Assembly: GCA_035347995.1 (NCBI GenBank)
Contig: DAOPQD010000061.1
Coordinates: forward strand, 1-20,306
Direction of reading: 5' to 3'
Source: JAAZNO01 sp012798275
GTDB taxonomy: Bacteria > Chloroflexota > Anaerolineae > B4-G1 > SLSP01
Length of the DNA: 20,306 nt
The position numbers were made by a program, and so were the translations under genes. The notes under the pieces are model-generated. The model was not told where the DNA came from. It did no database searches and worked only from the letters and a program-made list of their open reading frames with translations. Within the stretch, counting starts at the first letter, position 1; every line of letters begins with the position of its first letter. Below, in pieces: positions 6,949 through 13,942 of this stretch.

Positions 6949-9864
6949 TTACCATGGCGGCTCTTCTGGCGGGGGCACCGACCACGGCTCATCACCGGCT
7001 CCCGCATCTACCGGCGGCAACGGCTCCCCCGCGAGCCAACGCCGCGCATTTTCGGGCAACTGCGCGGCCGGCCCGACGCGCACGGTAGGCCCCGGCAACG
7101 AATCGAGAAAACGCGCGCCATACCGCTTGGACACGAGGCGCCCATCCAGGACCGCCACCACCCCCCGATCCGTCCGGGTGCGAATCAAGCGCCCAAAGCC
7201 CTGCAAAAACCGCAGCACGGCCTCCGGCACCATGTAATCGTTAAACGGGTTATCGCAGATTTCCGAGCGGGCCTGCACCAAGGGGTCATCCGGCACATCG
7301 AACGGCAACCGGGCGATCGCCAGGCACGAGAGGACCTCGCCCGGCAAATCCACGCCCTCCCAGAAAGAGCGGGTGCCCAGCAACACCGAGCGCTCCCCCT
7401 TGCGGAAATTGCTCAGCAGTTGCGCCCGCGAAATGCCCGTCCCTTGCGCGTACACCGTGATCCCCGCACGCGCCAGAGGCCCGGTGATTGCCTGCGCCGT
7501 CGCGCGCAATTGACTATACGAAGTGAACAGAGCCAGCGCGCGCCCCTCCGTCGCCTCAAACAGCGCGACCATGGCTTCGGAAATCGCCCGCTGATAGCCC
7601 GCGCTGCCGGGGTCGGGGAGATCCCTGGCGACATAGAGTAACGCCGCCGTCGCATAATCAAACGGCGAGCCGACAGCCAGTTCCGCCGCGTCCCAGGCAT
7701 TCAGGCGCTGACGGATATAATCGAAAGTGCCCCCCACCCGCAACGTCGCCGAGGTCAGGACGACCGTCTTCTTTTTTTCAAAGAGGTGCTCTTTCACCAA
7801 CGGCCCGACCTCCAACGGCGCGCTGTGAAAAGCCACCGCATCCTTCGGCCCGTTGTAACTGCCCTCGCTGCTGGCGGATTCCAACCAGTAGACGGCGTTC
7901 TGCTGAGGCTGAGCGATGAACGCCTGCAGCTGCACTTGCGTCTCCGCCAGGCGCTGCGTCACCGCCAGCAACCGCGAGCGCGGCGACTCGACGGCGGGCA
8001 GCTCGACCGCGCTGAGATCCTCCAGGGCCGACACCATTTTGGCCAGCCCCTTGACGAGGCTCTCAAACGGGGCGGCGACGGCGTCCCAGGCAATCTCGAC
8101 CTCGTCCCACTCCGCTTGCGAACGCAGGCTCTTCGTCACCCGCAAGCGCAAAGCATAGCCGTCGTTGTTTGAAGTCGCATGTGCGCCCAGGAAATGCGCC
8201 AACGCCTCGAAAAGCAACTCCAGGCGATAGAGCACCTGCTCCGCCGACTCCCCCAGCTGCAGGGCCGTCGTCGCCAGCACCGAGCGCGCCTCGCGGGGCA
8301 GATGATGCGCCAGGCCCTGCAACTCCCCCAACAGGCCGGCAAAACCCGCCCGCGGCTGCAACAGCTCCTCGAAAGCGTAGCGCAAACTGTACCAATCCAC
8401 CGAAAAGTGCAACGCATCGGTCGTCGCCCGCTCCAGGTGATGCGCCTCGTCCACGATCAGATACTCGTAGTCGGGCAACACCCGGTTTTCAGCAGCGATA
8501 TCGGCCAGCAACAGGGCATGATTGACGATAAGCAGATGCACGGTCTCCGCTCGTTCCCGCGCCCGGTAGAAGAAGCAGCCCTCTCCGGCGTAGAAAGGGC
8601 AATCCCGGGCATCGCAGTTCTCCGTCGCCGCCGAGAGCTGCGCCCAGACGGCCCGTTCCCCCGGCGTCGGCAAAAAGAGCTCGTCGGCATCGCCATCGAG
8701 CGTGTTGGGCAGCCAGAGCAGGATCTTCGCCAGCACCATCATCTCATCGTCAGTAGCGGGTCCCCGCCGTCGCAACGCCTGGAACTGCCGCCGGCACAGA
8801 TAATGGCTGCGTCCCTTTAGCACCATGTACCGGAACCCCGTCGGGAAAAGGCGCTCGAGCAGCGGGATGTCCTTGTCCGCCAGCTGCTCCTGCAGGTTAA
8901 TCGTGTTGGTGGAGATCACGACCCGCGCGTCGTTCTGATCGGCCCAGCGGAGCGCCGGGAGCAGGTACGCCAGCGACTTCCCGGTGCCCGTGCCGGCTTC
9001 CACCAGCAGATGGGAGCCGGTGTTGAAGGCTCGCGCCACCTCGCGCATCATCCTGGCCTGCTGCGGGCGGACCTCGTAGGCCTCAAAGGCCTGCGCGAGC
9101 GCGCCCTCAGGCCCCCAATAGGCCGCCAGCGCTTCGAGATCCAGCAGCAACGGCGGGTTGCGCGGCTCCAGGGGGTCCACATCCACCGGCGGCACGAATA
9201 ACGGCCCGACCGCATCGCCGCCCCGGCGCGCGGCCAGCTGCGCCCCAATCCCGCCCTGAAATCCCTGCCGGGCGCGATGGTACAAGGCCTCCTGGAAGAA
9301 AGAGCTGGGCGCCCATCCAACCTTCGAACCGAGGGTAGAGATTTCCTCCAGCACCGGTTGCGGCAGTTGCAGAGCGCGCTCCTCCAGGGCGACGAAAAGG
9401 GCATGCGCCAGGCGTGCATCGTCCAAAGCCCGATGGGTCTGCGCCTCGAAAGCCAGGCCGAGCTCGTGCACCAGGTTCTCCAGACTGTAACGCCCGGCAT
9501 GGGGCACGAGAATGCTCGCCAGGGAAAAAGTGTCAATGCGGGGATTGGTGCTTAGCACCTTCTCTTTGCGCAGGAAAGCCACGTCGAAGCCGATGTTGTG
9601 TCCGACGAGGGTGTCATCCCCCACGAAGGTGCGCAATTCTTGCGCCACCTGGCGGATGGAAGGCGCGCGCGCCACCTCCGCGTCGGAAATCCCCGTCAGC
9701 TCTGTGATGAACTGAGGAATGCGGCGGCCAGGGTTCACAAAAGTCGAGAAACTCTCGATCTCATGCGAGCCGCTGAAACGCAAGGCCCCCACTTCAATCA
9801 CGGCATCATGTTGGGGATCCAGGCCGGTGGTCTCCAGATCCAGGGAGACGTAGGTCTTTACCAT
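6949..9864 (-). CDS. dinG: DnaQ-type exonuclease / DinG-family Fe-S helicase fusion
   Basis: The protein has 971 residues in two parts. An N-terminal DEDDh 3'-5' exonuclease shows Asp9/Glu11 (DLETTG), Asp94 (HNIGFDVAFL) and His144/Asp149 (HRALDDA). The C-terminal part is a superfamily 2 XPD/DinG-like helicase, with Walker A GTGTGKS (291-297), the DEAH box (472-475) and motif VI QGFGRLIRTRTDRG. Four cysteines (357, 417, 422, 430) are placed between motifs Ia and II as in the 4Fe-4S domain of E. coli DinG and XPD. The likely role is 5'-3' unwinding and trimming during repair or R-loop removal. ATG 9864 follows GAGGAG by 3 bases and is preferred over the GTG at 9891. It is probably the first gene of the leftward dinG-plsX group. 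Confidence 0.94.
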   Translation of the reverse strand: MVKTYVSLDLETTGLDPQHDAVIEVGALRFSGSHEIESFSTFVNPGRRIPQFITELTGISDAEVARAPSIRQVAQELRTFVGDDTLVGHNIGFDVAFLRKEKVLSTNPRIDTFSLASILVPHAGRYSLENLVHELGLAFEAQTHRALDDARLAHALFVALEERALQLPQPVLEEISTLGSKVGWAPSSFFQEALYHRARQGFQGGIGAQLAARRGGDAVGPLFVPPVDVDPLEPRNPPLLLDLEALAAYWGPEGALAQAFEAYEVRPQQARMMREVARAFNTGSHLLVEAGTGTGKSLAYLLPALRWADQNDARVVISTNTINLQEQLADKDIPLLERLFPTGFRYMVLKGRSHYLCRRQFQALRRRGPATDDEMMVLAKILLWLPNTLDGDADELFLPTPGERAVWAQLSAATENCDARDCPFYAGEGCFFYRARERAETVHLLIVNHALLLADIAAENRVLPDYEYLIVDEAHHLERATTDALHFSVDWYSLRYAFEELLQPRAGFAGLLGELQGLAHHLPREARSVLATTALQLGESAEQVLYRLELLFEALAHFLGAHATSNNDGYALRLRVTKSLRSQAEWDEVEIAWDAVAAPFESLVKGLAKMVSALEDLSAVELPAVESPRSRLLAVTQRLAETQVQLQAFIAQPQQNAVYWLESASSEGSYNGPKDAVAFHSAPLEVGPLVKEHLFEKKKTVVLTSATLRVGGTFDYIRQRLNAWDAAELAVGSPFDYATAALLYVARDLPDPGSAGYQRAISEAMVALFEATEGRALALFTSYSQLRATAQAITGPLARAGITVYAQGTGISRAQLLSNFRKGERSVLLGTRSFWEGVDLPGEVLSCLAIARLPFDVPDDPLVQARSEICDNPFNDYMVPEAVLRFLQGFGRLIRTRTDRGVVAVLDGRLVSKRYGARFLDSLPGPTVRVGPAAQLPENARRWLAGEPLPPVDAGAGDEPWSVPPPEEPPW

Positions 9865-9867
9865 AAA

Positions 9868-9880
9868 CTCCTCAGCAAAT
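9868..9880 (-). promoter_or_regulatory. Extended Shine-Dalgarno module of dinG
   Basis: On the minus strand ATTTGCTGAGGAG precedes ATG 9864 by 3 bases. It matches the module found upstream of the sensor kinase and ligA, and supports this start. Confidence 0.7.
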
Positions 9881-9912
9881 ATCAAAATCACTTGCGTGAC
9901 GAATGTTTGGAC

Positions 9913-10056
9913 GCAGATTCTTCTCTCATCCGCGTTCCTCTGCGTTCATCTGATAGGACGCCAATTTGCGCAGAGCACGCAGATTCTTCTTCCCTCCGCA
10001 TCCATCGGCGCCCAATTTCCTGGCAGATTTTCTCTCATCCGTGTTCCTCTGCGTTC
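9913..10056. repeat. Pair of 34-35-bp direct repeats
   Basis: The units at 9913-9947 and 10023-10056 both read GCAGATT, then TCTCTCATCCG, then GTTCCTCTGCGTTC, differing at a few positions. A third fragment, CACGCAGATTCTTCT, begins at 9977. The spacing of about 110 bases and the lack of conserved coding suggest a dispersed intergenic repeat rather than protein repeats. Confidence 0.75.
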
Positions 10057-10133
10057 TCACCTTCACACGCGCCACACTCGCAACCGTCTTCAAGCTGCCA
10101 TAGGTGTTCACGAGAGATTTCACGGCCCGACCC

Positions 10134-10160
10134 ATTATACCCCGGAATGACGGGGGACAA
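10134..10160 (-). promoter_or_regulatory. Candidate leftward promoter for dinG-plsX
   Basis: The minus strand has TATAAT at 10139-10134 with TTGTCC at 10160-10155, a spacing of 15 bases. This is a plausible but short-spaced sigma-70 promoter. It would give a leader of about 260 bases that carries the direct repeats before dinG. Confidence 0.4.
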
Positions 10161-10217
10161 AACGCACCCCACTTCGCTCTTGGGAGAAATCTGGAAAGCA
10201 TTGACGGCGACTTCAGG

Positions 10218-10230
10218 TATAATGCCCCGT
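10218..10230 (+). promoter_or_regulatory. Candidate -10 element for mnmA, leaderless arrangement
   Basis: A perfect TATAAT at 10218-10223 ends 7 bases before ATG 10231. Transcription would then start at or next to the start codon. No Shine-Dalgarno sequence precedes the gene. No good -35 is present: TTGACG at 10201-10206 is only 11 bases away. Confidence 0.5.
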
Positions 10231-11307
10231 ATGCACACTCACCCTCAAAATTCGCCCTTGCGACGGGTCGTCGTCGGCATGAGCGGCGGCGTGGACAGCG
10301 CCGTCGCTGCTGCCCTGCTCCTCGAAGCTGGCTTCGAAGTCCACGGCGTGACGTTGCAGCTCTGGCAAGCGCCCTTCGTCGCCGAACCGCCACCGCAGGT
10401 ACAGGCCATCGCCGACGCCCTGCAGCTGCCCCTGACCGTGCTGGACCTGCGCGAGCGCTTCTTCCGCGAGGTCGTCGTCCCCTGGATGGAGGAATATGCC
10501 CGCGGACGGACGCCCAACCCCTGCGTGAGCTGCAATCCCTCCCTGAAATTCGCCGCGCTACTGGAGACCGCCGACCGTCTCGGCGCGCCCTGGATCGCCA
10601 CGGGACACTACGCGCGCGTCACCATCGAGGCCGATGGCTCCGTGGCGCTGCGCCAGGCCCGCGCTCTGCAGCGCGATCAGTCCTACATGCTCTATCGCCT
10701 CTCGCAAGCCCAGCTGACGCGCCTGCAGCTTCCTCTAGGGGAAGTCGCGGATAAGGCCGAAGTCCGCGCTCACGCCGCGCGCCTGGGATTGCCCAACGCC
10801 GGGCAAAGCGATAGCCAGGATCTGTGCTTCCTCAAGGGCGGGGATTATCGCATGCTGCTCCAGCAGCTGCTGCCCGAACGCCTGACGCCCGGCCCCATCG
10901 TGGATCGGTCAGGACGCGAAATCGGTCGGCACGCAGGATTGCCACTCTACACCGTCGGGCAGCGCAGCGGATTGGGACTCGCGCTCGGGACGCCGTACTA
11001 CGTCCTCGAGCTCCGCCCGCAGGACCATGCCCTCGTCGTCGGGCCGGCAGAGGCCCTGCTACGCACAGCGTGTCGCCTCGAAAATCTCACGTTTGTCCGC
11101 GGCGCTCCCCCCGCGCCAGGCTTCGATGCAGAAGCCCGCATCCGCTATCGCGCCGCGCGCACTCCTGCTCACCTCGAAATCGAGCCAGATCAGCGGGCGC
11201 GAGTCACTTTTGAAACGCCCCAGCGGGGTCTCGCCCCCGGCCAGTCGGTAGTCTTCTACTCGGGAGATGAGGTCCTGGGCGGTGGCCTCATCAGCTCCGA
11301 GCGTTGA
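10231..11307 (+). CDS. mnmA: tRNA-uridine 2-sulfurtransferase MnmA
   Basis: MnmA activates U34 of tRNA for Lys, Glu and Gln with ATP and installs the 2-thio group. The protein has 358 residues. It shows the PP-loop SGGVDS (18-23), GRTPNPCVSCN (92-102), ATGHYAR (123-129), DQSYML (149-154), SQDLCFL (195-201) and GQRSGLGLALGTPYYV. Cys101 and Cys199 correspond to the catalytic pair of E. coli MnmA (Cys102, Cys199). Position 98 is Cys where E. coli has Asp99. The segment after GVTLQLW is about ten residues shorter than in E. coli. The frame is open far upstream, but family similarity begins just after ATG 10231; an ATG at 10222 overlaps the -10 box and is unlikely. The gene diverges from dinG. Confidence 0.95.
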   Translation: MHTHPQNSPLRRVVVGMSGGVDSAVAAALLLEAGFEVHGVTLQLWQAPFVAEPPPQVQAIADALQLPLTVLDLRERFFREVVVPWMEEYARGRTPNPCVSCNPSLKFAALLETADRLGAPWIATGHYARVTIEADGSVALRQARALQRDQSYMLYRLSQAQLTRLQLPLGEVADKAEVRAHAARLGLPNAGQSDSQDLCFLKGGDYRMLLQQLLPERLTPGPIVDRSGREIGRHAGLPLYTVGQRSGLGLALGTPYYVLELRPQDHALVVGPAEALLRTACRLENLTFVRGAPPAPGFDAEARIRYRAARTPAHLEIEPDQRARVTFETPQRGLAPGQSVVFYSGDEVLGGGLISSER

Positions 11308-11316
11308 ACGCTGCCT

Positions 11317-11344
11317 TTGCGTTCTGGGTCAAAAAGGGTAAAAT
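11317..11344 (+). promoter_or_regulatory. Candidate promoter for the cyclase gene
   Basis: TTGCGT (11317-11322) and TAAAAT (11339-11344) are 16 bases apart, a reasonable sigma-70 match 40 bases before ATG 11384. A perfect 6-bp inverted repeat, GGGTCA (11326-11331) and TGACCC (11344-11349), overlaps the -10 box and might be an operator. Either could be chance. Confidence 0.4.
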
Positions 11345-11383
11345 GACCCGCAGAATTCCGATCTCGGCAACCAAGTGGGCAAC

Positions 11384-12928
11384 ATGACGACATCCAAATC
11401 TGAATCCCCGCGCATCCTGGTCATAGACGACAGTTCCGACATTCGGGAGTTCATCCAAACGTCGGTATTGGAGCCGGCAGGCTACGCTGTGATCACGGCC
11501 AGCAATGGTCTGGAAGGGCTCCGCAAAGCGCGCGAGGAACGTCCCGATCTGATCCTGTTGGATTACGAAATGCCGCAGATGAACGGCATCGAGATGCTGC
11601 GCGCGCTCCAGGAACAGAAAATTGCCGTCCCCGTGATTCTGGTGACCTCCTATGGTTCCGAATCCGTTGCGGTCGAGGTCTTCCGCCTTGGCGTGCGGGA
11701 TTACATCCCCAAGCCCTTTGCAGTAGAAGACCTGCTCGCCTCGATCGAGCGGGTGCTTCACACCGCCCGGCTCGAGCAGCAACGCGATGATCTCCTCAAC
11801 GAATTGCGGACGGCGAACACGCAACTCACCCAGCGCGTCCAGGAACTCGACACGCTCTACCAGGTCAGCAAATCGGTCACCTCGCTGCGCGAGGGCGACA
11901 CCCTGTTGGAGCGCATTGTAGACGCGGCGCTGTACCTGACCGGCGCCATGGACGGTGCCCTGATCATGCTCGACCCGGACACAGGACAGCCAACCGCCCG
12001 CGTCAGCCGGGTTCGCTCCGACAATGGGGTCCAAACGCCGGTGGAAGATCCCAACATGCTGACGCAATCGCAAAGCCTGATGATGGCCACGCCCATCCAG
12101 ATCGGCAACAAAGTCCTCGGCGCGCTGACGGTAAGCAACAAGCGCAGCCGCGAAATATTGGACAAGCACGATCAGCGTCTCCTGCGGATGCTGAGCGACT
12201 ACGCCGCCATTGCCATCGAAAACACGCGCCTGCTGGCGGAAGTCGAAGCGCGACGCGAGCGAGAAAAACGCGAGATCCGCCAGGTCTTCGAGCACTACGT
12301 CGCGCCGCCGGTGGTAGAACGCATCCTGCAGCAACCGGAAAGCATCCGCCCGGGCGGACAGCGGCAGACCATCACCGTGCTGTTTGCCGATCTGCGGGGC
12401 TTCACGACATTTTCCGCCAGCACCCAACCGGAGACGCTTATCTCGGTGCTCAACCAGCATCTCGCCGTAGCCGCCCACGTCATCCTCGATGAGGAAGGCA
12501 CGCTCGACAAATTCATGGGGGATGAGATCATGGCGTTCTTCAACGCGCCGCTGCCGCAAGAGGACTACGCCATACACGCCGTCCGCGCCGCCGTGCGCCT
12601 CCTCAACGCCACGGCCCAGCTCCATAAACAGCTGCCGCCTGAGCACCGCCTCCCCTTTGGCATCGGCATCAGCACCGGCGAGGCAATCATGGGCAACATC
12701 GGCACCACCGAGCTGGTCAACTTCACCGTGGTCGGCCAGACGGTGAACACTGCCCATACGCTGCAGGAGCTCGCGCCGGCCGGCAAGATCCTCATCTGCC
12801 AGCGTACCTACACCCTCATACGCACAGCCTTCCCCACTCGCCCGCTGCCGCCGGTTCCCATCAAGGGGCACGCCACGCCCCTGCCCATTTACGAAGTCGT
12901 CGTCACCGACGGGTCCGCGCACATATAG
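11384..12928 (+). CDS. REC-GAF-class III adenylate/guanylate cyclase-like protein
   Basis: The protein has 514 residues and three domains. The receiver (10-125) has Asp15/Asp16, acceptor Asp60 (LILLDYEMP) and Lys110. A coiled linker (about 127-158) leads to a GAF domain (about 160-285), then a second helix and the class III cyclase domain (328-505). Metal-binding Asp336 (LFADLRGF) and Asp380 (FMGDEIMAF) are present. Lys376 and Thr448 occupy the base-selecting sites, a pair seen in ATP-using cyclases. Asn455 is kept, but the site of the conserved transition-state Arg is Thr459 (VNTAHTL). Activity may therefore be weak or absent. No strong ribosome-binding site precedes ATG 11384; an in-frame GTG at 11375 is the alternative. 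It leads a rightward group with short gaps. Its kinase partner is unknown. Confidence 0.88.
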   Translation: MTTSKSESPRILVIDDSSDIREFIQTSVLEPAGYAVITASNGLEGLRKAREERPDLILLDYEMPQMNGIEMLRALQEQKIAVPVILVTSYGSESVAVEVFRLGVRDYIPKPFAVEDLLASIERVLHTARLEQQRDDLLNELRTANTQLTQRVQELDTLYQVSKSVTSLREGDTLLERIVDAALYLTGAMDGALIMLDPDTGQPTARVSRVRSDNGVQTPVEDPNMLTQSQSLMMATPIQIGNKVLGALTVSNKRSREILDKHDQRLLRMLSDYAAIAIENTRLLAEVEARREREKREIRQVFEHYVAPPVVERILQQPESIRPGGQRQTITVLFADLRGFTTFSASTQPETLISVLNQHLAVAAHVILDEEGTLDKFMGDEIMAFFNAPLPQEDYAIHAVRAAVRLLNATAQLHKQLPPEHRLPFGIGISTGEAIMGNIGTTELVNFTVVGQTVNTAHTLQELAPAGKILICQRTYTLIRTAFPTRPLPPVPIKGHATPLPIYEVVVTDGSAHI

Positions 12929-12947
12929 CGCGCAGAAAGGCCATGTC

Positions 12948-13475
12948 ATGCCCGTGTTTTTTGACATCGAGACCCAAAACACCTTCCAGGAAGTCGGCGG
13001 ACGGTATCCAGAGCGGCTGCGCCTGTCCGTCGCCGTGACTTACAACAGCACCGACGCCGCCTTCCACCATTACACCGAGCAAAACGTGGCGGCCCTGGTC
13101 GCCGAACTCGCTGCCGCCGACCTGGTGGTGGGCTACAATCTTTATGGATTCGACTATCCGGTACTGCAACGCTACACGCAAACTGTGGAGCTGGCCAAAT
13201 TGCCTACCGTGGACATGATGCAGGTGCTGGAGAGGCGCCTGGGACACCGCATCGGGCTGGACGCCGTGGCCACCGCGACGTTGAAGATTGGCAAAAGCGC
13301 CGACGGCCTGCAAGCCGTCCAGTGGTGGCGCGAGGGACGTCTCGCGGAGCTGTTTCACTACTGCGAGCAAGACGTCGAAGTGACCCGCCAGCTCTACGAA
13401 TTTGGCAAGACGTACCGCTATGTGGCCTACTACGATCGTCAGCGCAAACTCCAACGTGTGCCGGTGACATGGTAG
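12948..13475 (+). CDS. Stand-alone DEDDy 3'-5' exonuclease domain protein
   Basis: This 175-residue single-domain protein has the RNase H-like exonuclease fold. The DEDDy set is complete: Asp6 and Glu8 (FDIET), Asp69 (GYNLYGFDYPVL) and the Tyr138-x3-Asp142 pair (YCEQDVEVT). It resembles the PolB-exonuclease-related or RNase_H_2 families, and similar modules are found attached to helicases. Here no polymerase or helicase is attached. The substrate, DNA or RNA, cannot be told. AAAGG lies 7 bases before ATG 12948. The gene follows the cyclase gene by 19 bases, suggesting cotranscription rather than a functional link. Confidence 0.82.
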   Translation: MPVFFDIETQNTFQEVGGRYPERLRLSVAVTYNSTDAAFHHYTEQNVAALVAELAAADLVVGYNLYGFDYPVLQRYTQTVELAKLPTVDMMQVLERRLGHRIGLDAVATATLKIGKSADGLQAVQWWREGRLAELFHYCEQDVEVTRQLYEFGKTYRYVAYYDRQRKLQRVPVTW

Positions 13476-13541
13476 CCGGCCTGCGGGGTAGCGCCCGGGG
13501 GCGCGTGAATGGCCTGACATCATGAAGCAAGGAAATCAGCC

Positions 13542-13898
13542 ATGTACATCACCGATGTGGAGGATTTATTAGCCCGTCGGCAGACGCTGCGGCTCTCCGA
13601 TCACGCGCTGCGAGAAGCCCACAAAGAAAGCCTGCGTGCCAGTGACATCTTCCACGCCATCTTCAATGGGCGGCTGCTCGAGCACTATCCCGACCGCGAA
13701 CGAGTGCTCATCGCCGGCCCGGCGTTGCAGCTGGACCTCGACGTGCACGTTGTGTGCGAATACAGCGACCCGGTCGAACTCGTCGCCGTCACCATCTACA
13801 TCCCCGACCGCCCCAAATGGATCAACGCCGTGCTCCGCACGCGGGGACGCCAGCCTGCCATCCGCCGGGAGGGCCTGGAAAAACGCGCCCACGTATGA
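13542..13898 (+). CDS. DUF4258-like small protein
   Basis: The protein has 118 residues. The core matches the DUF4258 pattern: LSDHALREAHKESL (18-31), a helix ending IFNGRLLEHYPD (40-51), VLIAG (55-59), then DVHVVCEY (67-74) and VTIYIPDRPKWI (83-94). His21, His69 and Trp93 are the notable conserved-looking residues. Some DUF4258 proteins occur beside antitoxins, but no antitoxin gene is adjacent here. The basic C-terminal tail (97-118) is extra to the core. AAGGA lies 8 bases before ATG 13542. It lies 66 bases after the exonuclease gene and 44 before the NAD gene. The function is unknown. Confidence 0.78.
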   Translation: MYITDVEDLLARRQTLRLSDHALREAHKESLRASDIFHAIFNGRLLEHYPDRERVLIAGPALQLDLDVHVVCEYSDPVELVAVTIYIPDRPKWINAVLRTRGRQPAIRREGLEKRAHV

Positions 13899-13942
13899 AT
13901 GTGCGCGACGCAACTTCTGAATCACCATTGCCGGAGGTTATC

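Larger units (their letters stand above)
9865..10230. other. Divergent intergenic region between dinG and mnmA
   Basis: This 366-base stretch holds no convincing gene. It contains two near-identical direct repeats (9913-9947 and 10023-10056), a third short match (9979-9990), and a TATAAT hexamer on each strand. The minus-strand reading shows an open frame through the repeats, but without a ribosome-binding site. Bases 10052-10064 match, inverted, the 13-mer GAAGGTGAGAACG at 19955-19967. Confidence 0.6.

Noticed and set aside
10201..10206. TTGACG as the -35 of mnmA
   Set aside because: It is only 11 bases from TATAAT, too short for a normal sigma-70 promoter.
9926..10393. Minus-strand open frame through the dinG-mnmA gap
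   Set aside because: Its 3' part is composed of the direct repeats, its 5' part is the antisense of mnmA, and no ribosome-binding site is present.
11326..11349. GGGTCA/TGACCC inverted repeat as the mnmA terminator
   Set aside because: The stem is 6 bp with a 12-base loop and no T tract. It is mentioned only as a possible operator.
13542..13898. DUF4258 gene as the toxin of a toxin-antitoxin pair
   Set aside because: No small antitoxin-like gene is adjacent on either side; the neighbours are an exonuclease and NAD synthesis.
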